DNA from: Streptomyces sp. NBC_00237 | Lineage (GTDB): Bacteria; Actinomycetota; Actinomycetes; Streptomycetales; Streptomycetaceae | Assembly: GCF_026342435.1 (NCBI RefSeq) | Contig: NZ_JAPEMT010000002.1 | Coordinates: 2,356,001-2,420,000 of the forward strand | Length of the DNA: 64,000 bases | Reading direction: 5' to 3' | Shown: positions 1 to 9,311 of the stretch, piece by piece | Numbering within the stretch: the stretch's first letter is position 1 | Layout of the letters: each line of letters begins with the position of its first letter | The notes under the pieces: model-generated | Seen by the model: the letters and a program-made list of their open reading frames with translations, nothing else | Told to the model about the DNA's origin: nothing | Database searches by the model: none | Made by a program: the position numbers and the translations under genes

Positions 1-2592
1 GCGGGGGGCCCGGACCTGGTAGGTGAGGGTCACCTTCTTGCCCTGGAGCAGCGGCCCGGTCCAGGTGAGCTTCTGGGCCGTGGCGTCGAAGACGGGGACC
101 GCGACGGGCTGGCCGTCGATGGTGGCCTTCGGGGAGCCCGTGACGAAGCTGCTGGCGTCGAGCACCTTGGACAGGTCGTCGGTGATGACGGCCGGGTTGC
201 GGTCGGTGCCGGGGTTCTCGGCCACGACGGTGTAGGTCACCACCATGCCGTCGACGGCGGCCTTCTTGTCGACGCTCTTCCTGATGATGAGGGGCGTCTT
301 CTTGGTGAAGCCGAAGTCGTAGGTGTGGTTGTTGTGCCCGCCGTCGCCGGTGGTGATCGCGTGCTCGGCGAACGTACCGCCGGCAGCAACCTTGCCGTCG
401 CTGTCGATGTGGTCGTTGGTGCCCGCGTCGGCGCGGGTGGGCTTCGCGCCCTCCAGCGGACCGCCCGCGGCGTAGTCCTCCGCCTTGTCGAGCTTGATCG
501 TGTACTTGCTGCGGTGGCTGACGCCGCCGGTGACGTTGGAGGCGTCGAAGTAGTACTCGCCGCGCGCGCTGGTCTTGGTGGTCCCGGCGAGCGAGCCGTC
601 CTCCTTGTAGAGGTTGACGGTCACCCCGGCGACAGGAGCCTCGTCGGGGTCCTGGATGCCGTTGTTGTTGGTGTCGTCCCAGACGCGGTTGCCGATCTGG
701 ATCGGTGCCTCGTCGCACATCACCTCGATGTCGGCCATGCCCGCGGCCTTGCCGAAGGATTCGTGCAGGAGCAGGCCGTCCCTGGTCATGTCGCTCTGAC
801 CGGTGGTGCGGTTCACCCAGGCGGTGCCGTTGGTGTAGTCGTCACCGGTCGGGTCGATCGCGGAGGTGGCGATGGTGTCCTCGACCCGCGACAGGGCCAG
901 CCCGCCGTAGAACGCCTCCTGGTGGTAGGCGAGCCGCTGGTCACCGGGGTAGAACTCCTTGACGCTGGTGTCCCCACCGTTGTCGCGCCCGCTGGCGTTG
1001 TTGGTGCAGCCGCCGTTGCCGTCCATGACGAACTTGCCGTCCGCGCCGGGGCAGGCCCGGTTGATGTCACCGCCGGAGGCGGTGGTGATCAGCCTGGGCG
1101 CGCCCTCGTCCTGGGCGACCTTGATGCCGCCCTGCATGGCGAAGCGGTCCCGGAAGCCCAGCACCAGGTCGCCGTTGTCCTCGAAGAGGATGTCGGAGAG
1201 CAGCGGCTGCGGGTAGCTGACCCAGGCGCCGTTGCAGGTGGCGCCCTCCTGGTTGAAGCGGTAGCGGTCGGCCCAGGGGAACCAGCCCTTGCCCTTGCAG
1301 GCGGCGATGGTCATGCCGGTACCGCGCGGGAAGTCGAGCTTCTGGTCCATCACGATGCCGGTGAACGTGCCGCTGTCCGGGTTGAAGTCGTGGATGACGG
1401 CCCGCATGTCCGCCTTGCTGTCGGTGGACTGGCCGGAGCACACCCCGCCGATCAGCATCCTGCCGTCCCGGATGCCGATGGCGAACGGGCGCCAGTCGTC
1501 GGCGGAGGGGCAGTTGGGGTTGGGGATGTCGTACGACGCCTTGGGCGCGCTCGCGGTCTTCTGCGTGGCGTCGTAGCGGTAGAGCTTCTTGTCGTTCGCG
1601 TTGATGACCCAGAGGTCCTTGCCGTCCTCGCTCACCTCGACGTCGCCCAGCGACTCCTTGGCGACGGCCGGCATGAAGCCCGCGTCCTGGTTCTGCGCGA
1701 TGGACTGCTTGTGCACGGTCGTCCCCGCGTTCGGGACGGTCGTGAACTGCGAGAGCGCGTTCGTGTTCCGGTCGTACAGGTAGATCGCGCCGGGTCCGCC
1801 GGGCCCGTAGTTGGCGCCCCGCTGCGCGACCGCGCCGGAGAACACCCACCTCTTGGACTTGCTGTAGCCGATGCCGTACAGCGCACCGGTCTCGGCCTTG
1901 GTGGTCCACTTGTCCACTTCGGCGTTGCGGTCGTTCTTGTCGCTGCCTCGGGTGTTGTACGCGAAGGAGACCAGCGTCTTCTTCGTGGCCGCGTCGATGC
2001 CGCCCTCCACGTCGCTCCGGACGCAGGCGGTCACCAGCGGGGCGTTCTTCTGGCAGTACTCGTCGGGGTTCCAGAAGCCCGTGGTGTACTCGACGTTCTT
2101 GGCACCGGAGACGTCGACGAACTCCTCGTTGCTGCTGAGCTTGTCCGGCGCGCCGGTCAGGCCCTCCTTGGCGGCGAAGGCCGGATGGAAGACCTTCGCG
2201 TTGGGGTTGAGGACCTCCACCCGGTACTTCCCGCCGGTCAACGGCGAGGTCGCGGGGTCGAGCGTGACGGTGCCGTCGTCGCCCGTGGTGCCGGTGATCG
2301 AACGGCCACCGGCGTCCGTGAGCTTGACCTCGACCTTCGGCATCCCGCGTTCCAGTACCCGGTTCCAGGTGCCGTCCGCGTTGTAGTCCCGGATGACGCG
2401 CACCTTCACGCTGCCGTCACCGGGTTCGGCCGCGTTGCCCGTGGAGGCGTGCGCCGGTGCACCCGCGGAGAGTCCGGCTCCCGCCACCAGGGCGGCCGAG
2501 ACTCCCCAGGCCATGACCTTGTTGGGAGGGTAGAGGTGCCTCTCGGCCCTCCCCCGAGTCCGCTCCTCGGAGCGGCATCTGCGCTGCTTCAA
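1..2592 (-). CDS. Large secreted SdrD-B/DUF11-type surface protein, 3' end beyond the window
   Basis: This frame stays open from a TTG at 2592 through base 1, so the C-terminus lies outside the window. TTG is chosen because GGAAGG sits 6 bases upstream and the next in-frame ATG is inside the hydrophobic core of the signal. Residues 1-49 form a long basic signal peptide ending APAHA. An SdrD-B-like segment follows (about 55-120), then a region with propeller-like repeats (GDVEVSEDGKDLWVINAND), then a classical SdrD-B motif near 630-660 (IGNRVWDDTNNNGIQD). From about residue 760 it becomes a DUF11/isopeptide-type repeat. The layout matches the protein at 6467-9283, so the two are paralogues. 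Secretion is clear; cell-wall attachment cannot be judged without the C-terminus. The role is unknown, probably adhesion or envelope structure. Confidence 0.85.
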   Translation of the reverse strand, partial: MKQRRCRSEERTRGRAERHLYPPNKVMAWGVSAALVAGAGLSAGAPAHASTGNAAEPGDGSVKVRVIRDYNADGTWNRVLERGMPKVEVKLTDAGGRSITGTTGDDGTVTLDPATSPLTGGKYRVEVLNPNAKVFHPAFAAKEGLTGAPDKLSSNEEFVDVSGAKNVEYTTGFWNPDEYCQKNAPLVTACVRSDVEGGIDAATKKTLVSFAYNTRGSDKNDRNAEVDKWTTKAETGALYGIGYSKSKRWVFSGAVAQRGANYGPGGPGAIYLYDRNTNALSQFTTVPNAGTTVHKQSIAQNQDAGFMPAVAKESLGDVEVSEDGKDLWVINANDKKLYRYDATQKTASAPKASYDIPNPNCPSADDWRPFAIGIRDGRMLIGGVCSGQSTDSKADMRAVIHDFNPDSGTFTGIVMDQKLDFPRGTGMTIAACKGKGWFPWADRYRFNQEGATCNGAWVSYPQPLLSDILFEDNGDLVLGFRDRFAMQGGIKVAQDEGAPRLITTASGGDINRACPGADGKFVMDGNGGCTNNASGRDNGGDTSVKEFYPGDQRLAYHQEAFYGGLALSRVEDTIATSAIDPTGDDYTNGTAWVNRTTGQSDMTRDGLLLHESFGKAAGMADIEVMCDEAPIQIGNRVWDDTNNNGIQDPDEAPVAGVTVNLYKEDGSLAGTTKTSARGEYYFDASNVTGGVSHRSKYTIKLDKAEDYAAGGPLEGAKPTRADAGTNDHIDSDGKVAAGGTFAEHAITTGDGGHNNHTYDFGFTKKTPLIIRKSVDKKAAVDGMVVTYTVVAENPGTDRNPAVITDDLSKVLDASSFVTGSPKATIDGQPVAVPVFDATAQKLTWTGPLLQGKKVTLTYQVRAPR

Positions 2593-2912
2593 CGTCTTCC
2601 TTCCCTGACTTCCAGAGAGAACGACCAAGCCGACGGGCATGATCGGGAAGCAACATCCGTTCCCGCTGTCCCTTGACGCCAGCGCGACATGCCCGAAACC
2701 ACTGGAGCGGAGTAGGCATTTCATACGACTGGAAGAGGGTCTCGCCCCACCGGGTCATCGGTGGGCGGCACGGCGCCGGATTCCGTACCGGTGGGGAGCG
2801 CTCCCCTAACGGCCCACCCTGGTGGCGGCGCCGGCGTCGGCAGGGCTAGCTGTCAGCTGTGGCGACGTGTCCGCGCCACGGTCGGCATCAGGAAGAAGCA
2901 CCGGGAGTTCAT
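2593..2912. other. Divergent intergenic region between surface protein and L,D-transpeptidase
   Basis: This 320-base stretch lies between two divergent secreted-protein genes and has no convincing gene. It carries the ribosome-binding sites for both and a perfect 14-base palindrome at 2793-2806, annotated separately. TTGACG near 2671 could be a -35 element on the plus strand, but I see no matching -10. Confidence 0.5.
2793..2806. promoter_or_regulatory. CebR/LacI-like palindrome
   Basis: GGGGAGCGCTCCCC is a perfect 14-base palindrome. It matches the remembered Streptomyces CebR operator TGGGAGCGCTCCCA at 12 of 14 positions; only the outermost pair differs. It lies about 107 bases upstream of the L,D-transpeptidase start and 200 bases upstream of the divergent surface protein. 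A LacI-family repressor site is a reasonable reading, but no LacI gene is in the window. Confidence 0.45.
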
Positions 2913-3740
2913 GTGGCACGAGCACGCAGGATCAGCAGACTCGGCGCGGTCGCAGTCGTACCGGTCCTGGCCGTGTTCTTCGGGACCCTCCTGCCCGGCG
3001 TGTCGGCGGCAGCGGCTGACACGGCGGCGGTTTCCGACGGCAGCCCCCGGCCCTCCTGCACGGCGGACACGGGGCCGTACCAGTGGCAGCTGGAGAAGCG
3101 GCTGAAGCTCAAGGAGGACGGACTGATGTCCGAGGAGGACTGCCGGGCCTTCCGCACGCTGCAGAAGCGACTGGGCATCACACCCGCCAACGGCTATCCG
3201 GACGTCAAGACCTACCGCCTCCTGCTCGTCGACGACGTGAAGAAGAACCCCAACGCCCGGAAGAAGTGCCCCGAACACCGGCCCCGCGTCACCTGCATCG
3301 ATCTGTCGCGGCAGATCCTGTGGGTCCAGCAGGGCAAGAAGGTCGTCTTCGGCCCCGTGCCCGTGCGCACCGGCCGCAAGGGGACGGAGACCCGTACGGG
3401 CTGGCAGCGGATCTACCAGAAGAACCGGACCTTCTTCTCCACCATCTACGACAACGCACCGATGCCGTACTCCCAGTTCTTCAACGGCGGCCAGGCTCTG
3501 CACGGCACGTACAAGGACCTGTTCGAGTCGGGCTCCGGCGGCTGCGTGAACATGTACGTCAAGGACGCCGAGCGGTTGTTCAAACTGCTCCGTATCGGTG
3601 ACGCTCTCTACATCTACGGACGCAAGCCCGCCCGCGCGGCGCAGGACCGGTTCACGGCGGACGACGACCGTCTGATCGCCGAGGCGTTCGGCGGCGCCGG
3701 TATCCCCGTCACCTGGAGCCTCGACACCCCCCTGGGCTGA
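2913..3740 (+). CDS. Secreted L,D-transpeptidase (YkuD domain)
   Basis: The 275-residue product makes or remodels 3-3 cross-links in peptidoglycan outside the membrane. The GTG at 2913 has GGGAG six bases upstream and begins a signal peptide (basic ARARRISR, then a hydrophobic stretch ending VSAAAAD). An earlier GTG at 2859 has no ribosome site. Residues about 50-100 resemble a peptidoglycan-binding-like helical region. The YkuD domain follows, with the catalytic signature: His197 in LHGTY and Cys211 in SGSGGCVNM. The gene is convergent with the peroxidase (33-base gap). The family and active site are clear; the exact muropeptide substrate is not. Confidence 0.92.
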   Translation: MARARRISRLGAVAVVPVLAVFFGTLLPGVSAAAADTAAVSDGSPRPSCTADTGPYQWQLEKRLKLKEDGLMSEEDCRAFRTLQKRLGITPANGYPDVKTYRLLLVDDVKKNPNARKKCPEHRPRVTCIDLSRQILWVQQGKKVVFGPVPVRTGRKGTETRTGWQRIYQKNRTFFSTIYDNAPMPYSQFFNGGQALHGTYKDLFESGSGGCVNMYVKDAERLFKLLRIGDALYIYGRKPARAAQDRFTADDDRLIAEAFGGAGIPVTWSLDTPLG

Positions 3741-3773
3741 GCCCGCCGTGGAGCCAACCGGGCGGGGCAGACC

Positions 3774-4946
3774 CTAGAACAGGCTGTCGCCGAGTGAGCC
3801 CGTCGGCTCGGGGCCGGGCAACACGTACACCAGCGCGGAGGCCCGGTGCTGGATGAAGCGCGAGAGCGCGTCCTTCACGGCGAGGCGCTCCTGCACCCGT
3901 ACGAAGAGGCGGGGATCGTTCATGCAGGCGAGGAAGAGCAAGCCTCTGTCCCGTGGCCCGTCGTCGTAGGTGTAGCCGCGGCGCAGCATCCGCGCCCCGC
4001 CGTCGAGCCGCGAGTGGGCCTGGCGTACATGGGCGTCGATCGGCAGGACGTAGCGGCCTTCCGGAGTCTTCTCGAAGAGGTTGACCTCGCGGTGCTCCTC
4101 CCGGTGGCCGAGGGGAGCGCCCTCGGCCAGCGTGCGCCCGACGACGGCTTCCTGACGGCGCGTCGGCAGTGCCGAGAACGTGGTGGTGTCCATGTGGATA
4201 CGGCGCATGACGAGGTACGTGCCGTCCTTGTCCGGCCCGCTGCCCACCCACACCCACCGTTCGGCTTCCTCGGGCGTGGGGTTGACCGTGCCGTCCTTGA
4301 AACCGAAGAGGTTGCGCGGCGTCTCTCGTGCTCCGTGCGGCGGAAGGTGACCGTTCTGCGTCCACCTCGCGCGCAACGTGCCGTCGGCGAGGGCGGTCAG
4401 CGACCGCGCGGTCGCGGCCACTTCGGCGACTCCACCGCCGCAGATCTGCACCAGGAGGTCGCCACCGCTTCGCTCCGGTTGCAGCAGGTCGCCGGGGAAG
4501 GAAGGGAGTTCACGGAGGAGGGCGGGCTGACGCAGTCCGAGAAGGCCGGGGGTCCGGGGGCCGATCCCGACCGTCACCGTCACCCCGCCCGGCTGTCCCG
4601 CCGAGGGGCTGATCGTATCGGCGGGAGATGCGGCCGTACGGCTCAGGGCGGTCCAGGCGGCAAGCACCCGTCGCAGCCTGCGGGCGCCTGCCGGACCCCG
4701 TCGGCCGGGGTCCAGGTCGAAGCCCAGCACCGTGACGTGGGGTGGCTGTGCGCCGGTGATTCCGTGTTGCCGCCGCGTGGGGGACGAGGGGGCGGGGAGT
4801 TCGCTCCGCACCTGGGCCGACGGTGTCGCGCCGGCCCGTGCCGGGGGGCCCGGTTGCGTACCGGAGCATCCGGTCGTCAGGGCTGCCGCGGTGCCCATCA
4901 GCACGGCACGCCGAGCCGGGCCGCGTTCAGACGAAAACGAGGGCAT
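3774..4946 (-). CDS. Dyp-type heme peroxidase, Tat-exported (EfeB-like)
   Basis: This 390-residue protein is a dye-decolourising peroxidase that uses hydrogen peroxide through a b-type heme. The distal GxxDG signature is GFKDG with Asp218. The proximal heme ligand is His306 in AHVRQA, followed by MLRRGYTYDDG as in EfeB-type enzymes. The N-terminus (MPSFSSERGPARRAVLMG, then LTTGC) has twin arginines and a possible lipobox, so it is probably exported folded by Tat. I chose ATG 4946 because the longer frame to 5027 gives an implausible leader; the ribosome site is weak. No efeO or efeU iron-uptake partners are adjacent, so it may act alone. It starts 89 bases from the divergent beta-helix gene. 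Confidence 0.88.
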   Translation of the reverse strand: MPSFSSERGPARRAVLMGTAAALTTGCSGTQPGPPARAGATPSAQVRSELPAPSSPTRRQHGITGAQPPHVTVLGFDLDPGRRGPAGARRLRRVLAAWTALSRTAASPADTISPSAGQPGGVTVTVGIGPRTPGLLGLRQPALLRELPSFPGDLLQPERSGGDLLVQICGGGVAEVAATARSLTALADGTLRARWTQNGHLPPHGARETPRNLFGFKDGTVNPTPEEAERWVWVGSGPDKDGTYLVMRRIHMDTTTFSALPTRRQEAVVGRTLAEGAPLGHREEHREVNLFEKTPEGRYVLPIDAHVRQAHSRLDGGARMLRRGYTYDDGPRDRGLLFLACMNDPRLFVRVQERLAVKDALSRFIQHRASALVYVLPGPEPTGSLGDSLF

Positions 4947-5035
4947 TGAATTCCGCTGCTCCGGGAGAAAGGGAGGGGGAAGAGAGGAGGAAGGGCTGGA
5001 GAGAGGCAGTCGCGAAGGACGGTACACCTGCCCTC

Positions 5036-6361
5036 ATGCACATCTCTGCAATTTCTCTTCGGCTCCGCCGATTTCGATCCGCCATCGGTCTCCTTCCCGT
5101 GATGCTCGCCCTGCTGGCAGGAGTCACGGCATGCGGGGAAACACCCTCGGTGCGGCCCGCTCCGGGCGCTGACGGGCATTCCGTCATTCGCGTTCCACAG
5201 AACGCTTCGTCAATTCAGGAGGCGGTCGATTCCGCTCGTCCGGGTGACTTGGTACTGGTCTCTTCGGGTGTATATCGCGAGAGTGTGGTGGTGAAGACCG
5301 ACCAGGTCGTCCTGCGCGGCACCGACCGGAACAAGGTCGTCGTGGACGGAGAGTTCCGCCGAGGAAACGGCATTACGGTCACCGGCGCCCAGTCCGTCGT
5401 GGAGAACCTCACGGTCCGCAACCACTTGGTCAACGGTGTTCTCTTCACCGGCGTCACCGATACCCAGCTCCAGGCCCGCGGGGCGGGCGGGGCGGGGTAC
5501 GACCCGCTGGACACCGCCAAGTTCCCGCCGCTGAAAGGGTTCCGGGCCTCCTATGTGACCGCGTACAACAACGCGTTGTACGGGATTTACGCATTCGACG
5601 CCCGAGAAGGCGTCATCGAGCACTCGTACGCGTCGGGCCACGCGGATTCCGGAATCTACGTCGGCCAGTGCCGTCCCTGCTCGACCGTCGTACGCCACAA
5701 CAGCGTCGAGCACAACGCCGTGGGCCTGGAAGTCACCAACGCTTCGGAAAGTCTCCACCTTCTCGGAAACACCGTGCACGGGAACCGGGTGGGAATGACC
5801 CTCAACTCCAACGACCTCGAAGCGCTGGGCCCCCAGCACACCGCGGTCGTCGTGGGCAACCGGGTCACCGACAACAACGACGGAGCCGGACCGGAGCAGG
5901 CCGAGGGCGGCTACGGCATCGGGATCGGCGTGGGCGGTGGCTCACGCAACACCTTCGCGCGCAATCTGGTGACCGGGAACCGGGCCGCCGGGTTCCTGCT
6001 CCAGGACGTCCAGGGCTACCCGGTGCGCGACAACACCGTGCACGGCAACCGGGTCCGCGGCAACGGGGTCGACCTCGTCCTCGGTGCGGCGGGCGCGGGC
6101 GGGAACTGCTTCGCGGGCAACGCGGAACGTACCGTCAGCCCCGGCCGTACGGCCGGAACAGCCCGGTGCGGCAGCGGAGGGTACGCGCTCGCCGGCGGAG
6201 GGCGGGCGGCCGAGGTGGTCGCCCCGCCCGGTGTCTCCTTCCGGCGGGTGCTCCCGCCCCCCGCTCAGCCCCAGCGGCCCGGCACGGCGGACAGCGCACC
6301 CGTGCCGGCCAAGGGACTGCCCGGCACGGTGCGTGTCCAGGACTTCCCGCTGCCGGGCTGA
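5036..6361 (+). CDS. Right-handed parallel beta-helix lipoprotein
   Basis: The 441-residue product begins with a lipoprotein signal (MHISAISLRLRRFRSAIG, then LLAGVTACG), so Cys after VTA is the likely lipidated residue. The mature part opens with a segment typical of pectate-lyase-like beta-helix proteins (IQEAVDSARPGDLVLVSSG), followed by rungs of NxV/GV repeats (GNGITVTG, NGVLFTG, GIYVGQC, GLEVTNA, GNRVTDNN). Such folds are found in polysaccharide lyases, epimerases and surface proteins. No catalytic set is obvious, so the function is unknown. ATG 5036 is chosen for the signal peptide; a start at 4823 would overlap the peroxidase gene. It lies upstream of the SpaA-type protein in the same direction, possibly an envelope operon. 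Confidence 0.82.
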   Translation: MHISAISLRLRRFRSAIGLLPVMLALLAGVTACGETPSVRPAPGADGHSVIRVPQNASSIQEAVDSARPGDLVLVSSGVYRESVVVKTDQVVLRGTDRNKVVVDGEFRRGNGITVTGAQSVVENLTVRNHLVNGVLFTGVTDTQLQARGAGGAGYDPLDTAKFPPLKGFRASYVTAYNNALYGIYAFDAREGVIEHSYASGHADSGIYVGQCRPCSTVVRHNSVEHNAVGLEVTNASESLHLLGNTVHGNRVGMTLNSNDLEALGPQHTAVVVGNRVTDNNDGAGPEQAEGGYGIGIGVGGGSRNTFARNLVTGNRAAGFLLQDVQGYPVRDNTVHGNRVRGNGVDLVLGAAGAGGNCFAGNAERTVSPGRTAGTARCGSGGYALAGGGRAAEVVAPPGVSFRRVLPPPAQPQRPGTADSAPVPAKGLPGTVRVQDFPLPG

Positions 6362-6466
6362 TGCTCAACGGAGTGAAAGAACATCGATGGTGAAGATCGC
6401 GTGTTCTCGCGGGTGATGAATGAGGTGATCTGCTCTCGGTTTCCGAACGAAAAGGGGAGTGTGCCC

Positions 6467-9283
6467 GTGTCACCTCCGATGTGGTCCCGGTCTCCTCGGC
6501 TGCGCAGCAGCACCGTGGCAGCGGCCACCGTGCTGCTGACGGCCGCGTCCCTGGTGGGGCCGGTCGCGGTCGCCCGGGGCGCGGTGGCCCGTGCGGCGGA
6601 AGGAACGGTCACCGTCAACGTGGTGCGGGACGTGGATTCCGACGGCACGTGGACGCCCGTGCTGGAAGTGGGCGAGGCAGGGCTGCCCGTGACGGTCACC
6701 GATGCGGCCGGCAACACCGGCACGGCGATGACCGGCGCGGACGGCAAGGTCACGTTCTCTCCGTCGGCCCTGGGGCTGTCCGGTGGCCGCTACCGGGTCG
6801 AGGTGGTCGTCCCGCCCGACAAGTCCTATCTGAAGCCCGCGCAGGCGGGCGGCCCGGCTCCCGCGCTGTCGTCACTGGTGGAGTTCGTCGACGTGGCCGA
6901 CGGCAAGGACGCGAGCGTACTCACCGCCGTGCACAATCCGGCCGACTACTGCCAGGCCAACCCCGATCTCGCCACCGCGTGTTCGCGCCAGTCCGGGGCC
7001 GGGGTGACGGACACGAAGGGCCTGGTGTCCTGGCCGTACGACCGCACGGGACAGGGCACACCGCCCGACGAGGAGGCGACGTTCGACCGGATCGGCGCCA
7101 CCTACGGTCTGGCGCACAAGCGGGACACCGACGAGCTGTTCGTGGGCGCGCTGACCAAGCGGCTCTCTCCCTACGGTCCTGCGGGCCCCGGCGGCATCTA
7201 CCAGGTCGACCGGAAGACGAAGCAGGTCACCACGTTCGCGGTGGTGCCGGACGCCGGTGATGCCGTGCACTCCGCCGACCTGACCCGCGACACCATGGAG
7301 ATCAACGACGCGGTCGGCAAGGAGGGCCTGGGCGACCTCGACCTGTCCGAGGACCAGAGCACCCTGTACGCCGTCGGGCTCAAGGCCAGGAGCCTGTACG
7401 CCTACGACTCCTCGACGGGCGCGCTGAAGCAGACCCTGCCGATCCCCGACCCGGGCTGCCCCAGCGGTGCGGCCGACTGGCGCCCGTACGGTCTGGGGGT
7501 GCACGACGGCGCCGTCTACGTGGGCGGCACCTGTTCCGCCGAGTCCACCCAGCGGGACGCCGACCTGCGCGCGTACGTCCTCAAGCTCACCGGCAGCACC
7601 TTCACCACCGAGGTCTCGCACGCCCTGGACTACCCGCGCGGCATGGGCTACGAGTCCATCAAGGGGGACACCGCCTGGCGGCCGTGGCTGAAGACCTGGG
7701 ACCCGTACAAGTGGTTCCAGCAGGCCAACTTTCCCGGGCCGATCCTGTCCGACCTGGTCTTCGACCGGGACGGCTCGATGGTGCTGGGCTTCCGGGACCG
7801 CCTCGGCGACCAGGCCGGTTACGAGGCGCTTCCTCCGGAGGGGAGCACCGACACCGTCCAGCGCTCGCTGCTCTCCGCGATGGGCGACATCACCCGGGTC
7901 TGCCGGGTGGGGGGCGCGTGGGTGTGGGACAGCGATTCCGCCGCCTGCCCGAACCACTTCGTCAACGGCACCCAGCCCCCGCAGCAGGACGGCGTCCCGG
8001 AGTACTACCCCGGCGACTCCACCCTCGGCCAGCTCGGCGAGGCCGCGATGGGCGGTCTGGCCCACGCGCCCCGCTTCCGGCACACCGTGGCCACCTTCGT
8101 CGACCCGCACGAGATCTTCACCGGCGGGGTTCGCAAGTTCGACAACGCCACCGGCGAGGGCTCCGAGAACTACGAAGTGATCAAGGGCCAGGGCTCGTTC
8201 GGCAAGGCCAACACCCTCGGTGACCTGGAACTCCTCTGCGACGAGGCGCCGGTACAGATCGGTAACCGGGTCTGGTTCGACCGCGACAGGGACGGCATCC
8301 AGGGCGCCGCCGAGGAGCCCCTGCCCGGTGCAACCGTCACGTTGAAGGACAAGAACGGCGCGGTCCTGGAGACCACCACGACCAACGCACGCGGTGAGTA
8401 CTACTTCCAGGTCAAGCCGCGCACCGAGTACCGCATCACGTTCGACGTCAGCACCTCGGACACCTCCGGACTCCCGGAGAAGCCCGCCCCCACCGATCTG
8501 CTGCCCAGCGCGGCTCTGCGGGGCGACAACATCTCCGTCGACTCCAACCCCGACCCGGCCACCCAGACGGAAGCCCTCACCACCGGCGCGGCGGGCCACA
8601 ACGACCACACCCACGACGCCGGGTACCACCTCCCGCGCGGCAAGGTGACGGTGCTGAAGAAGAACGCCACGACCGGCGAGGTCCTGCCCGGTGCGGTCTT
8701 CCAGCTGTGGCGGGAGACCAACGGCAAGCCCGGCCTCCAGGAGGCGGACGACACCAAGGTCGGCGCCCCGTGCACGACCGACGGCACGGGCGCGTGCACG
8801 ACGGAGGTGGACCTGGGCACCTACTACTGGCAGGAGACCCGGGCGCCGCGCGGCTACCAGCTGCCGGACCCGAACGTCTTCGGTCCGCTGGTCGTGACCG
8901 GGCACAGCACCGGAAAGGGCGCGACGGTGACGGTGGCCAACAAACCGATCCCGCCGGTGACCGGTGGGATCGGAGTGCTCAAGAAGGACGCGAAAACGGG
9001 CCGCCCCCTGCTGGGCGCCGTCTTCGAGCTGTGGCGTGAGACCAACGGAAAGCCCGGCCTGCAAATGCCGGGCGACACCAGGGCCGGAGCAGCCCGCGCG
9101 ACCGACGAGCGGGGGCGCTGCGCCTTCACCGGTCTGCCCCAGGGCGACTACTACCTGCGGGAAACCGCCGTCCCGGAGGGCTACCGGCTGCCCGCCCGCC
9201 CCATCAGCGGACCCCACAGGCTCACCGGGTCGGACATCGTCCTCACGCGTACGAACGAGCGGGGAGAGCCCGTGAAGAAGTAG
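6467..9283 (+). CDS. Large secreted SdrD-B/SpaA-type protein without sorting motif
   Basis: The 938-residue product has a signal peptide (MSPPMWSRSPRLRSS, hydrophobic core, GAVARAA). GTG 6467 is preferred because GGGGAG ends 7 bases upstream. After an SdrD-like N-terminal segment comes a propeller-like region (GLGDLDLSEDQSTLYAVG), a consensus SdrD-B domain near 596-660 (IGNRVWFDRDRDGIQG), and two SpaA/prealbumin-like domains at about 724-824 and 832-935 sharing the string FQLWRETNGKPGLQ or FELWRETNGKPGLQ. Such domains form isopeptide-stabilised stalks in sortase-anchored pili, but this protein ends NERGEPVKK with no LPXTG-like motif or membrane anchor. It parallels the partial protein at 1-2592. 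It ends just before a strong terminator. Confidence 0.87.
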   Translation: MSPPMWSRSPRLRSSTVAAATVLLTAASLVGPVAVARGAVARAAEGTVTVNVVRDVDSDGTWTPVLEVGEAGLPVTVTDAAGNTGTAMTGADGKVTFSPSALGLSGGRYRVEVVVPPDKSYLKPAQAGGPAPALSSLVEFVDVADGKDASVLTAVHNPADYCQANPDLATACSRQSGAGVTDTKGLVSWPYDRTGQGTPPDEEATFDRIGATYGLAHKRDTDELFVGALTKRLSPYGPAGPGGIYQVDRKTKQVTTFAVVPDAGDAVHSADLTRDTMEINDAVGKEGLGDLDLSEDQSTLYAVGLKARSLYAYDSSTGALKQTLPIPDPGCPSGAADWRPYGLGVHDGAVYVGGTCSAESTQRDADLRAYVLKLTGSTFTTEVSHALDYPRGMGYESIKGDTAWRPWLKTWDPYKWFQQANFPGPILSDLVFDRDGSMVLGFRDRLGDQAGYEALPPEGSTDTVQRSLLSAMGDITRVCRVGGAWVWDSDSAACPNHFVNGTQPPQQDGVPEYYPGDSTLGQLGEAAMGGLAHAPRFRHTVATFVDPHEIFTGGVRKFDNATGEGSENYEVIKGQGSFGKANTLGDLELLCDEAPVQIGNRVWFDRDRDGIQGAAEEPLPGATVTLKDKNGAVLETTTTNARGEYYFQVKPRTEYRITFDVSTSDTSGLPEKPAPTDLLPSAALRGDNISVDSNPDPATQTEALTTGAAGHNDHTHDAGYHLPRGKVTVLKKNATTGEVLPGAVFQLWRETNGKPGLQEADDTKVGAPCTTDGTGACTTEVDLGTYYWQETRAPRGYQLPDPNVFGPLVVTGHSTGKGATVTVANKPIPPVTGGIGVLKKDAKTGRPLLGAVFELWRETNGKPGLQMPGDTRAGAARATDERGRCAFTGLPQGDYYLRETAVPEGYRLPARPISGPHRLTGSDIVLTRTNERGEPVKK

Positions 9284-9311
9284 CAGGAAGAGGTACGGAA
9301 CAACCCACCCG

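Noticed and set aside
325..2676. A 783-codon open frame on the plus strand opposite the SdrD-type gene
   Set aside because: Its translation is Val/Gly/Ala/Arg-rich without domains, and the minus-strand frame gives a recognisable secreted protein. High GC leaves antisense frames open.
3774..4946. Assigning an EfeUOB iron-uptake operon
   Set aside because: Only the EfeB-like peroxidase is present; no EfeO or EfeU neighbour exists.
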